A stretch of DNA of 15,535 bases from an uncultured Solirubrobacter sp. (GCA_937871635.1 CALMNS010000250.1:1-15535), one strand, 5' to 3'; shown: positions 1-6,327, numbered from the stretch's first letter. The notes: a model not told the origin generated them from the letters alone. Translations and numbers: made by a program.

Positions 1-178
1 GGGTGACGATCCGCGCGTTGTGGAGGATCGTCTCGGCGGTCTCTGCCGTCGCGCCCGACGCCGGCACGGACTGCGAGAGCAGCGCGCCACCGGTCAAGGC
101 CGCGCCGGCCTGGAGGAACCCTCGCCGCGTCCATCCGGCGGAGCGCCCTTCGTCCTGATCGTGCTGATGTACCACCAC
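1..178 (-). CDS. Tat-exported amidohydrolase-family protein, N-terminal part (partial)
   Basis: Only the first 59 codons are in the window; the gene continues past the left edge. Read on the minus strand from GTG at 178, residues 17-22 spell TRRGFL, a twin-arginine (Tat) motif. A hydrophobic stretch (QAGAALTGGALLSQSVPA) follows, then a small-residue cleavage region (ASGA). The mature protein begins ETAETILHNARIVT, which matches the first beta strand of amidohydrolase-superfamily enzymes (YtcJ- or D-aminoacylase-like proteins typically begin 'ADTIL.NGRIVT'). The start is supported by an AGGAGG five bases upstream; a second GTG at 175 is equally well spaced. It lies 47 bases after the flavin reductase stop on the same strand, so it is probably the last visible gene of the gentisate operon. 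The family is inferred from about 15 residues and the substrate cannot be predicted. It was missed as an open reading frame because of its GTG start and truncation. Confidence 0.72.
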   Translation of the reverse strand, partial: MVVHQHDQDEGRSAGWTRRGFLQAGAALTGGALLSQSVPASGATAETAETILHNARIVT

Positions 179-183
179 GGAAT

Positions 184-189
184 CCTCCT
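184..189 (-). promoter_or_regulatory. Shine-Dalgarno AGGAGG that sets the GTG start of the partial amidohydrolase
   Basis: On the minus strand AGGAGG ends five bases before GTG at 178 and eight bases before GTG at 175. It is the strongest ribosome binding site in this operon and is the reason for calling a gene in the left edge. Confidence 0.7.
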
Positions 190-225
190 GTCGGTCTCGA
201 GGCACCCCGACGTGCTCAGCGCCGT

Positions 226-894
226 TCACCTCGGAAGTCCAATACGGTGTGAAGATCGACTGGGGGTGGCCAGCGCTGACGGGTCGCGGCCAGTCGGCCG
301 AGGCAGCGTGAACCGGTCTCGGGTGGTGCACCACTCGTCGCCGCCCAGCCTGCCGACGAGGTCGAGCACCTCGGGACGCGGCGCCAACCCGTCGAGGGCG
401 GCGTCAGCCACATGGACGCGCACCACCCATGCGACGACGAGGTTGTTGCTCGGCTGCGCTGCCGTGCCGAGCTCGATGATCTGGCTCACGCGACACTCCA
501 GCGAGGCGGGCGACTCCTGCACGCGCGGCGGGGCCACCGAGTCGCTGACGGCCGGGGTGACTCCCGCCACCAGCCACTCATCCACATCGGGCTCGAACTC
601 CGCACTTGAGGCGTTGGCGCGCTCGGCGAGGCTGCGATCGACGAGGTTGACCACGAACTCCCCTGTCGCCTTGATGTTGCGCAGGGAGTCCTTGTTGACC
701 GCCCGCCGGCTGCCCGGACCCACTCCGATGATCGGCGGGTCGAACGAGAAGGCGCCGAAGAAGGAGAACGGGGCCAGGTTGCGAGCACCATCAGGGGCCA
801 GGCTGGAGATCCAAGCGATGGGTCGGGGGGTCACCAATCCGTTGATGAGACCGTTGGCCTCGCGGCGGTCGAGGTCGGCGGGATCGATGATCAT
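226..894 (-). CDS. Flavin reductase-like (DIM6/NTAB family) protein
   Basis: The 222-residue protein matches the FMN-binding flavin reductase-like fold. The typical N-terminal segment is present: TPRPIAWISS at about residues 22-31, then NLAPFSFFGAFSFDPPIIGV at about 39-58, with RRAVNKDSLRNI and GEFVVNL further on. The C-terminal TRDRFTLPRP is also typical. Members bind FMN and either supply reduced flavin to a partner monooxygenase or act alone. The start ATG at 894 overlaps the TGA of the upstream hydrolase gene by four bases (ATGA), indicating translational coupling; a longer reading frame to 1230 is antisense to that hydrolase and is rejected. No two-component monooxygenase is in view, so its partner and role in gentisate metabolism are unknown. 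Family call is firm, specific function is not. Confidence 0.88.
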   Translation of the reverse strand: MIIDPADLDRREANGLINGLVTPRPIAWISSLAPDGARNLAPFSFFGAFSFDPPIIGVGPGSRRAVNKDSLRNIKATGEFVVNLVDRSLAERANASSAEFEPDVDEWLVAGVTPAVSDSVAPPRVQESPASLECRVSQIIELGTAAQPSNNLVVAWVVRVHVADAALDGLAPRPEVLDLVGRLGGDEWCTTRDRFTLPRPTGRDPSALATPSRSSHRIGLPR

Positions 895-1730
895 GCGGCC
901 GGCTTGCGGAAGGTGTTGTGGATGCTGCCGATGCCATCGATGGACACCTCGACGACATCTCCGTCTGAGAGGAAGCGCCCGGACGCCTCGCCCACGCCGC
1001 CGGGGGTGCCGGTGGCGATGATGTCGCCGGGCTGGAGCTCGACGATGCGCGAGATGTCCTCGACCAGCGCGGGGACGTCGAAGACCAGGTCGCCGAGGGC
1101 CGCACGCTGGCGCTCCTTGCCGTTGACGGAGAGTCGCATCTCTTGCCCATCGAGCGGTCCGAGCTCGTCCACGGTGACGACCCAAGGGCCCATCGGAGTG
1201 GACCGCTCGAAGGTCTTGCCGGCGAACCACTGCAGCGTCCTTCGCTGAAGATCGCGGGCGGTGACGTCGTTGAGGACGCTCAGGCCGCCGACATGCGCCC
1301 AGGCTTCGCTGCGGGGGATGTCGCGTCCGCCCGTGCCGATGACGACCGCGAGCTCCCCTTCGTAGTCGATGCGCTGGCTGGCGGCCGGGAGCTCGATATC
1401 TGCGTAGGGCTCGGTCAGCGCGCGCGGAAGCTTGGAGAACAGGGTCGGGTGGGACGGGAGCTCACGGCCCATCTCGAGGATGTGCGTGCGGTAGTTGAGT
1501 CCGACGCAGACCACCGCGCCCGGTGCCAGCACCGGGCAGAGCAACTCCGCGTCGCTGAGGGCACGGCGCTCGCCGGCACCGTCCGCTCCCGCCTCGGCGG
1601 CGCTGAGACCTTCGGCGCCGTCGGCCAGCAGGGCGCCCACGTCGGCGTAGGCCGCGACGGTGACTGCTGCCTCGCCGTCGAGGACGGCGGCCGAGGTGCC
1701 GTTCGCCGTCCGGATGGTGGCCAGTCGCAT
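891..1730 (-). CDS. Fumarylacetoacetate hydrolase-family enzyme, probable fumarylpyruvate/maleylpyruvate hydrolase
   Basis: The 279-residue protein has a variable N-terminal region followed by the FAA-hydrolase core. Visible motifs are CVGLNYRTH (about 75-83), IDYEGELAVVIG (121-132) giving metal-ligand acidic residues E124 and E126, LNDVTARDLQ (153-162) with D155, the conserved lysine in AGKTF (K172) and GTPGGVG (241-247). In gentisate catabolism this family hydrolyses ring-cleaved 3-oxo acids to pyruvate and fumarate or maleate, and its position right after the gentisate dioxygenase supports that role. Its ATG at 1730 shares one base with the dioxygenase stop (TGATG), and its TGA overlaps the flavin reductase start. 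Because no maleylpyruvate isomerase is seen, it could act on fumarylpyruvate or directly on maleylpyruvate; the sequence does not decide. Confidence 0.92.
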   Translation of the reverse strand: MRLATIRTANGTSAAVLDGEAAVTVAAYADVGALLADGAEGLSAAEAGADGAGERRALSDAELLCPVLAPGAVVCVGLNYRTHILEMGRELPSHPTLFSKLPRALTEPYADIELPAASQRIDYEGELAVVIGTGGRDIPRSEAWAHVGGLSVLNDVTARDLQRRTLQWFAGKTFERSTPMGPWVVTVDELGPLDGQEMRLSVNGKERQRAALGDLVFDVPALVEDISRIVELQPGDIIATGTPGGVGEASGRFLSDGDVVEVSIDGIGSIHNTFRKPAA

Positions 1731-2827
1731 CAGCCCTCTCCCACCACGAACTCGGCGGTCACTTGCTGCCTGCCGTTGGACGACTCGTGCGCCTCGGAGC
1801 GGTGCTTGCCGAGGGCTTTGAGCAGCGGAGTGTCGTGGACGGAGAACAGGAGCGCGGGGGCGTCGGGATCCCCGTTGACGTGCTCGTGAGTGGCCCAGCT
1901 CGGGATGACGAACATGTCCCCCGCGCTCCACTGGAAGCGGGTCCCGTCGATGATCGTGGCTCCGTGCCCCTCGAAGGCCATGTAAACCGAACTGCCGGTG
2001 TGCCGATGCGCGAGCGTGTGCGTCCCGGGTCGCAGCTGCTGCATCCAGCAGGTGAAGGTCTTCATCACCGGGCCGCCGGTGTGTGGGTTGGTGTACTCGA
2101 GCGCTACGTCGTCGAACGGGTCCGACGCAACCGACGCCAGGTTGGCGAGCGCGCGTTGGGTGTCCCGCCACTTGTAGGTCTGCAGCGGTGATCGGTCGGT
2201 GATCGGCGCCTCCCAGGCCGGGCGCAGCTGGCCGACGCCGTACTTGAGCACCGACTCGTCGGGTGCGGCGGTGACCTCCTGGCTCTGCTCGGGGTGCGGC
2301 TCGAAGAACGGTGCGTCCAGAAAGTTGTTGAGGGGGATGTCCAGCACGTCCATCCAGATCGCGCGCTCGTCGGACTCGCTGCCGTGGTCGTGCCAGGTCC
2401 ACGGCGGCGTCAGGACCAGGTCGCCCCGCCCGAGGTGGACGCGATCGCCTTCGACGGTCGAGTACGAGCCAGCGCCGTCGATGATGAAGCGGATCGCCTG
2501 AGACGTGTGACGGTGGGCCGGGGCGATCTCGTGGCCGTTGAGCCACTGCACGGCGGCCCAGAGCGTCGAGGTGGCGTAGGGGCGGCCGCCCTGTCCTGGG
2601 TTGGCCAGCGCGATCGCGCGCCGGTCGCCCCCTCGCTCCATGGTCACGAGGTGCCCGGCGCGCTCGGCCGTGTCGTACAGGTCATCCCAGCTCCACAGCC
2701 AGGGCTGTGTCGTCGGGTTGGGCCGGAATCCCATGATCTCGGCCTCCATCTCCCAGAGCGGGATGAGGCGACGTCGTTGCATCGCCTCGCGCAGCTGCTC
2801 CGTGCTGTCCGGGTGGGTGGTGCTCAT
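1730..2827 (-). CDS. gtdA: Gentisate 1,2-dioxygenase (bicupin)
   Basis: The 365-residue protein has the size and two-cupin layout of gentisate 1,2-dioxygenases. These non-haem Fe(II) enzymes open gentisate (2,5-dihydroxybenzoate) to maleylpyruvate with O2. The N-terminal cupin carries the signature PAHRHTSQAIRFIIDG (about 103-118), giving iron ligands H105 and H107, with the third ligand most likely H146 in PPWTWHDHG. The second cupin repeats a similar motif, LAHRHTGSSVYMAFEG (about 272-287), and HEHV near 314-317. The N-terminal region PLWEMEAEIMGF and the PWLWSWDDLYDTAERAG segment are also typical of the family. It starts at ATG 2827, inside the last codons of the ABM-domain gene (4-base overlap), and is the central enzyme of the operon. 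The symbol is a generic family name; gdo, nagI and sdgD are used elsewhere. Confidence 0.96.
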   Translation of the reverse strand: MSTTHPDSTEQLREAMQRRRLIPLWEMEAEIMGFRPNPTTQPWLWSWDDLYDTAERAGHLVTMERGGDRRAIALANPGQGGRPYATSTLWAAVQWLNGHEIAPAHRHTSQAIRFIIDGAGSYSTVEGDRVHLGRGDLVLTPPWTWHDHGSESDERAIWMDVLDIPLNNFLDAPFFEPHPEQSQEVTAAPDESVLKYGVGQLRPAWEAPITDRSPLQTYKWRDTQRALANLASVASDPFDDVALEYTNPHTGGPVMKTFTCWMQQLRPGTHTLAHRHTGSSVYMAFEGHGATIIDGTRFQWSAGDMFVIPSWATHEHVNGDPDAPALLFSVHDTPLLKALGKHRSEAHESSNGRQQVTAEFVVGEG

Positions 2828-3516
2828 GACGTCATCTCCTCGTTGGAAGGTCGGGGCCGAGCGTCAGGGCCAGGACCCAAGCTCCGGCGTCGGGGTGATC
2901 GGCGAGGCTTGCGCTCGCTCGCGGGGCGGACGGGGCCGCTGCTCAGCCAACGACGCAGGAGGCGCGTCCAGAGCGGGACAGCGATGTAGGTCATCGCCGG
3001 CACCAAGAGGGCGCTGAGCGCCAGGGCGCGCACCAAGGGCTCGAGGCCGAGAAGCGCGGGGCCTACCAGCAGTTGGCTGATGTAGGCCAACGGGGCGATG
3101 GCCAGGTAGGCGACCACCGCCCGCTTGAACCGCGACGGCGATGGCGGCTCGACGCGAGCGACTCGAGGCAGCAGCTGGAGCTGGCCCGCGCCCTCCGACG
3201 ACTCCTCGACCGGAGTGAGCAGGTGGGCGCGCGTCGCGCTGGCTTCCCAGTGGCGCGCGGCGAGTTGTCGGTCGAAGTGCAGCATCACCGAGAAGCGCTC
3301 GGTCCCGTCCTCGCTACGGACGACATCCACCTGGCTCGCGCCGCCTGAGCGCACGGCGCCGGCGGCGATGCGTGCCAGGGAGTCGCTCAGCTCGTGCTCG
3401 CGACCGGCCCGTGCTTGCCGCGACGCGACCAGCACCACCGGGCGATCATCCAGGCCGACACCCGGGGTCGGGCTCGGCGTGGTGGGGGGATGGGCTGAGC
3501 GGAATCGCTGCTGCAT
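2824..3516 (-). CDS. Membrane-anchored antibiotic-biosynthesis-monooxygenase (ABM) domain protein
   Basis: The 230-residue protein has three parts. Residues 1-25 are Pro/Ser/Thr-rich. Residues about 26-120 resemble an ABM ferredoxin-like dimeric barrel (RPVVLVASRQARAGREHELSD, then ERFSVMLHFDRQLAARHWEAS). Two hydrophobic helices follow at about 133-152 and 164-183, and a strongly basic, proline-rich tail (about 188-222) ends the protein. ABM-TM proteins of this type are usually annotated only by domain; ABM domains often handle quinones or aromatic substrates, but no catalytic residues can be named here. It is the first gene of the gentisate operon and overlaps the dioxygenase start by four bases. 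The ATG at 3516 has no good Shine-Dalgarno, so the start is uncertain, but no other in-frame ATG lies upstream. A role in quinone handling or gentisate uptake would be speculation. Confidence 0.78.
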   Translation of the reverse strand: MQQRFRSAHPPTTPSPTPGVGLDDRPVVLVASRQARAGREHELSDSLARIAAGAVRSGGASQVDVVRSEDGTERFSVMLHFDRQLAARHWEASATRAHLLTPVEESSEGAGQLQLLPRVARVEPPSPSRFKRAVVAYLAIAPLAYISQLLVGPALLGLEPLVRALALSALLVPAMTYIAVPLWTRLLRRWLSSGPVRPASERKPRRSPRRRSLGPGPDARPRPSNEEMTS

Positions 3517-3565
3517 AGGTTGTCCGGTGCGGCGCTGCCCAGCGTCGTCGCTGAGGCCCTGTCAT

Positions 3566-3581
3566 TTCGTTGCACAACGAA
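3566..3581. promoter_or_regulatory. Operator copy 1: 16-bp inverted repeat in the gentisate operon/iclR divergent promoter
   Basis: TTCGTTG-CA-CAACGAA is a perfect inverted repeat with 7-bp arms. It sits between the divergent ABM-gdo operon (minus) and iclR (plus). On the minus strand it begins at the last base of a TATGAT -10 element, so binding would block the operon start. For iclR it lies just upstream of the -35 region. Three further copies occur at 4471, 5066 and 6355. The binder is either the adjacent IclR protein or the MarR protein encoded at 4506. Confidence 0.8.
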
Positions 3582-3586
3582 TCATA
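3581..3586 (-). promoter_or_regulatory. Candidate -10 element of the gentisate operon
   Basis: The minus strand reads TATGAT here, five of six matches to TATAAT, immediately followed by the operator. Transcription would start near 3574, inside the operator, leaving a leader of roughly 57 bases before the ATG at 3516. No convincing -35 is seen 15-18 bases upstream, which suggests dependence on an activator or a weak promoter. Confidence 0.6.
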
Positions 3587-3616
3587 TGGACGGACGACCT
3601 CACCCAGGGGTAGTCT
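3587..3616 (+). promoter_or_regulatory. Probable leaderless promoter of iclR
   Basis: TGGACG (3587-3592) as a weak -35 and TAGTCT (3611-3616) as -10 are 18 bases apart. TAGTCT is followed by exactly six bases and then the ATG at 3623. That is the usual arrangement of actinobacterial leaderless transcripts, in which transcription starts at the A of the start codon, and it agrees with the lack of any Shine-Dalgarno. Confidence 0.6.
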
Positions 3617-3622
3617 TTCCGC

Positions 3623-4399
3623 ATGACGGAACGTCCGCCGACCCAGGGTGGCCTCGGCTCGGTCGACAACGCCCTCCGCCTGCTGCTCCTGCTGCGCCAG
3701 CACGAGCAGCTCGGCGTTACTGAGGCTGCCTCGCTCCTCGGCGTGGCCGGCTCGACCGCCCACCGGCTCTTGACCTCGATGGGCCACCACGACTTCGTGC
3801 GGCAGGACCCGACCACCCGGGCCTACCGTGCGGGTCCGGCCCTGGGCAAGGCCGGCGGCTTCATCGTCGAGCGCGTCGGCGCCCGACCTGAGTGCCTCCC
3901 CCACCTGATCGCGCTCTCCGAGGATCTGGGCGAGACGGTCAACCTGGTGGTGCTGCGCGGCGCCGACGCGCTGTTCATCTACTCGGTTGAGTCCCGGCGC
4001 CCGTTGCGGATCGGCTCTCGCGAGGGCATCGTCATGCCCGCCCATGCCATTTCCGCCGGCAAGGCGCTTCTCGCGGCGTTGTCCTCGCAGCGGCTGCGGA
4101 GCCTCTACCCCGACCCCGAGCTCCAGGCAGTGACGAAGCGCACCCTGCGGACGCGAGCCGCGCTCGAGCGCCAACTCGCGGACATCCGTCGCCGGGGCTA
4201 CGCCACCAACATCGGCGAGAGCGAACCGGACATCACCGCCGCGGGCGCGGCGGTGCCGGATGCTGCGGGCGGCGAACGGCTCGCGGTGGCGGTCTCGGCG
4301 CCGTCCTCCCGGGTCCGTGACGAGGACGACCTCCTGGTGGTCGGGGAGGCAGCCCGCGCCTGCGCTGACAACGTCGCCCGTGCCCTTGAGGCGATATGA
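3623..4399 (+). CDS. IclR-family transcriptional regulator
   Basis: The 258-residue protein has the standard IclR layout. A winged helix-turn-helix lies at about 12-75 (SVDNALRLLLLL, then GVTEAASLLGVAGSTAHRLLTSM as the HTH and FVRQDPTTRAYRAGPAL as the wing). An effector-binding domain follows (about 80-258) with LGETVNLVVLRGADALFIYSVES, the glycine/alanine-rich AHAISAGKALLAAL, and the family-typical RRRGYATNIGESEPDITAAGAAV. IclR regulators commonly control aromatic acid catabolism and are transcribed divergently from their targets, as here with the gentisate operon. The effector could be gentisate or a related ring-cleavage intermediate; that is inferred from context only. It probably controls the operators described here, alone or together with the MarR regulator downstream. 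Confidence 0.94.
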   Translation: MTERPPTQGGLGSVDNALRLLLLLRQHEQLGVTEAASLLGVAGSTAHRLLTSMGHHDFVRQDPTTRAYRAGPALGKAGGFIVERVGARPECLPHLIALSEDLGETVNLVVLRGADALFIYSVESRRPLRIGSREGIVMPAHAISAGKALLAALSSQRLRSLYPDPELQAVTKRTLRTRAALERQLADIRRRGYATNIGESEPDITAAGAAVPDAAGGERLAVAVSAPSSRVRDEDDLLVVGEAARACADNVARALEAI

Positions 4400-4465
4400 G
4401 ACGGGTGAGCGGCCAGCGACGCTCTCGGAGATCGCGCCGAACGCCTCCCGTCACCACGGGCGATA

Positions 4466-4486
4466 TATTGTTCGTTGTGCAACGGA
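4466..4486 (+). promoter_or_regulatory. marR promoter -10 with operator copy 2
   Basis: TATTGT at 4466-4471 (within an AT-rich GATATATTGT, conspicuous in this GC-rich DNA) runs straight into TTCGTTG-TG-CAACGGA at 4471-4486. The repeat differs from a perfect inverted repeat at one position. The -10/operator geometry is the same as at the gentisate operon, placing the start of transcription inside the operator about 25-30 bases before the marR ATG. Autoregulation of marR is the simplest reading. Confidence 0.68.
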
Positions 4487-4505
4487 CTGTCGAGCATCCA
4501 GCCCG

Positions 4506-4988
4506 ATGACGCCTGCGCCGAACCCGACGCGGTTGTCAGAGGTTGAGCTCGAGGCCTGGCGCGGATTCCTGCGGACTCACACGCGGCTGATAAGCCAACT
4601 CGATCGCGAGCTCATGCAGCGTCGCGGTCTCTCGCTGTCCTCCTACGAGGTGCTGTTGCGCTTGTCCGAGTCGCCCGGGGGCAGGATGCGCATGAAGGAC
4701 ATCGCTAGCAGCCTGCTGCTCTCGAGGAGCGGGATCACCCGCATCGTCGCCGAGCTCGAACGCCAGGGACTCGTCCAGCGTCAGCAGGTCGCCACGGACG
4801 GGCGAGGCCTGGAAGCCAGCCTCACCCGTCGCGGACGCACCGCGTTCCGGGCCGCGCAGAAGGCGCACCTGGTGGACGTCCGTTCCGATTTCTTGGACCG
4901 GCTGAGCCCTTCTCAACTCAAGCAACTCGCGCGCATCTGGTCGGTCGTGGGACTGGCCGAGGAGCCGGTCACCACCCAGGGCACCTGA
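4506..4988 (+). CDS. MarR-family transcriptional regulator
   Basis: The 160-residue protein matches MarR winged-helix dimers. It has an N-terminal dimerisation helix (VELEAWRGFLRTHTRLISQLDRE, about 13-36), LSLSSYEVLLRLSESPGGRMRM (42-63), a recognition HTH (KDIASSLLLSRSGITRIVAELERQGLV, about 64-90) and a wing with TDGRGLEASLT (98-107) in place of the usual DxR segment. Such proteins are usually ligand-released repressors of aromatic degradation or efflux genes. The ATG at 4506 is chosen because the homology begins there; a longer frame starting at 4260 would run antisense-like through iclR and is rejected. There is no clear Shine-Dalgarno. An operator copy lies 20 bases upstream of the start codon. 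It is a strong candidate for the protein that binds all four repeats. Confidence 0.92.
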   Translation: MTPAPNPTRLSEVELEAWRGFLRTHTRLISQLDRELMQRRGLSLSSYEVLLRLSESPGGRMRMKDIASSLLLSRSGITRIVAELERQGLVQRQQVATDGRGLEASLTRRGRTAFRAAQKAHLVDVRSDFLDRLSPSQLKQLARIWSVVGLAEEPVTTQGT

Positions 4989-5039
4989 GGGCCCGGCACG
5001 TCTCCCCTTCCGCCTGACGGAACACCCGGCGGTCCCCGC

Positions 5040-5067
5040 TTGCAATCGATCTGGCCGCCGTTAGGTT
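5040..5067 (+). promoter_or_regulatory. Candidate promoter of the alcohol dehydrogenase gene
   Basis: TTGCAA (5040-5045) and TAGGTT (5062-5067) are separated by 16 bases; a one-base-shifted hexamer TTAGGT (5061-5066) is in the same register as the -10 elements of copies 1 and 2. The -10 overlaps the first bases of operator copy 3. Confidence 0.55.
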
Positions 5068-5081
5068 CGTTGCGCAAGCAA
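5066..5081. promoter_or_regulatory. Operator copy 3, upstream of the alcohol dehydrogenase
   Basis: TTCGTTG-CG-CAAGCAA: the core TTGCGCAA is a perfect palindrome, but the right arm has two bases swapped relative to CAACGAA. It shares CCGTTAGGTTCGTTGC with copy 4, a 16-base identity including the -10 region, so the whole promoter-operator unit is probably duplicated. It lies 18 bases before the ATG of the dehydrogenase gene. Confidence 0.72.
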
Positions 5082-5099
5082 TGACCAGAGGAGAGGAAG

Positions 5100-6215
5100 A
5101 TGAGGATCACCGCCGCCGTCGTGGCGAAGAAGTCAGCACCGTTCACCCTGGAGGAGCTGGAGCTGGACGATCCTCGACCTGAAGAGATCCTGGTCCGCAT
5201 CGTGGCGACCGGCGTCTGCCAGACCGACCTCCACGTGCGCAACCAGGAGTACCCGACGCCCCTGCCAGCCGTGCTCGGCCATGAGGGAGCCGGCGTCGTC
5301 GAGGCGATCGGCTCCGCCGTCACCATGGTCGCCCCGGGCGACCATGTCGTGCTGTCCTACCAGGCCTGCGGCCACTGCGGGCCGTGCCTGGGCGGCCACT
5401 ACTCCTACTGCGAGCGCGCCTTCGAGGCCAACTTCGGCGCCTCTCGCCTGGACGGGACCAATGGCGTCCATCGGAACGGCGGGCAGGACGGCCCCGAGGT
5501 CCACGGCCACTTCTTCGGCCAGTCGAGCTTTGCCACCTACGCCCTGGCCACCGAGCGCAACGTCGTTCGCGTCGACGACGACCTCCCGCTCGAACTGCTC
5601 GGTCCCCTCGGCTGTGGCTTCCAGACGGGCGCAGGCGCTGTCCTGAACTCGCTCCAAGTCCCCGCGGGGTCGGGCATCGCCGTCTTCGGAGTGGGCGCAG
5701 TCGGTCTTGCGGCCGTTATGGCCGCCCGCGTGGCCGGGGCCGATCCGATCGTCGCCGTCGACGTCAACCGCGCCCGGCTCGACCTAGCGCTCGAGATCGG
5801 TGCGACGCACGTACTCGATCCGAGGGACGGCGATCTGGAGGACCAGATCAAGGACATCGTGCCCAACGGTCTCGACTACGTGCTCGAGATCACCGCCCGT
5901 CCGGCCATGCTCAAGACGGCCGTCAACGTGCTGGCGCCCCTGGGCACCGCCGCGTTGATCGGCGGTGCGCCGCAGGGCACGGAGGCGGCGATCGACATGA
6001 ACAACCTGCTCTTCGGGCGCACGGTCCGCGGCATCGTGCAGGGCGACTCGATCCCGCAGCTGTTCATTCCGAAGCTCATCGAGCTCTACAAGGCGGGCCG
6101 CTTCCCGTTCGACCGCCTGATCAGGTTCTACGAGTTCGAAGACATCAACCGTGCGCTCGCCGACACCCAGAGCGGCGAGACGATCAAGCCCGTGGTACGG
6201 ATCTCCAAAGCCTGA
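5100..6215 (+). CDS. Zinc-dependent aryl-alcohol-type alcohol dehydrogenase
   Basis: The 371-residue protein is a full-length medium-chain dehydrogenase (MDR family). Catalytic zinc ligands are visible as C40 (TGVCQTD), H61-E62 (LGHEGAG) and C172 (GPLGCGFQTGAGA). The structural zinc lobe has C90, C93, C96 and C104 (ACGHCGPC and YSYC). The Rossmann fold shows GVGAVG (197-202) with D221 at the end of the second strand, which favours NAD+. The extended loop with DGTNGVHRNGGQDGPEVHGHFFGQSSFATYA and the LGPLGCGFQTG segment resemble benzyl-alcohol dehydrogenases, which oxidise aromatic alcohols reversibly to aldehydes. An AGGAG six bases before ATG 5100 supports the start. It is controlled by operator copy 3 and precedes an aldehyde dehydrogenase with its own operator, so an aromatic alcohol to aldehyde step feeding the gentisate pathway is inferred. 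Confidence 0.93.
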   Translation: MRITAAVVAKKSAPFTLEELELDDPRPEEILVRIVATGVCQTDLHVRNQEYPTPLPAVLGHEGAGVVEAIGSAVTMVAPGDHVVLSYQACGHCGPCLGGHYSYCERAFEANFGASRLDGTNGVHRNGGQDGPEVHGHFFGQSSFATYALATERNVVRVDDDLPLELLGPLGCGFQTGAGAVLNSLQVPAGSGIAVFGVGAVGLAAVMAARVAGADPIVAVDVNRARLDLALEIGATHVLDPRDGDLEDQIKDIVPNGLDYVLEITARPAMLKTAVNVLAPLGTAALIGGAPQGTEAAIDMNNLLFGRTVRGIVQGDSIPQLFIPKLIELYKAGRFPFDRLIRFYEFEDINRALADTQSGETIKPVVRISKA

Positions 6216-6327
6216 GCGCCTTGAGCGCGCGTGAGCCCCGTCGCGAGATGGCGCGCTCCCACGCGACGTCGTCGAGCTCCCGGCGTAGAACGGCTTCCGC
6301 GGAGCGGAACCGGGCGGGACACACGAG

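Noticed and set aside
20..1021. Long plus-strand open frame opposite the flavin reductase and hydrolase genes
   Set aside because: Arginine- and serine-rich shadow translation of high-GC DNA; the minus-strand genes have clear family motifs and stop-start coupling.
4260..4505. N-terminal extension of the MarR frame back to 4260
   Set aside because: The extension overlaps the end of iclR in another frame and crosses the operator; MarR homology starts after 4506.
5008..5022. TTCCG-CCTGA-CGGAA hairpin after marR as a terminator
   Set aside because: Five-base stem without a T tract; too weak to call in GC-rich DNA.
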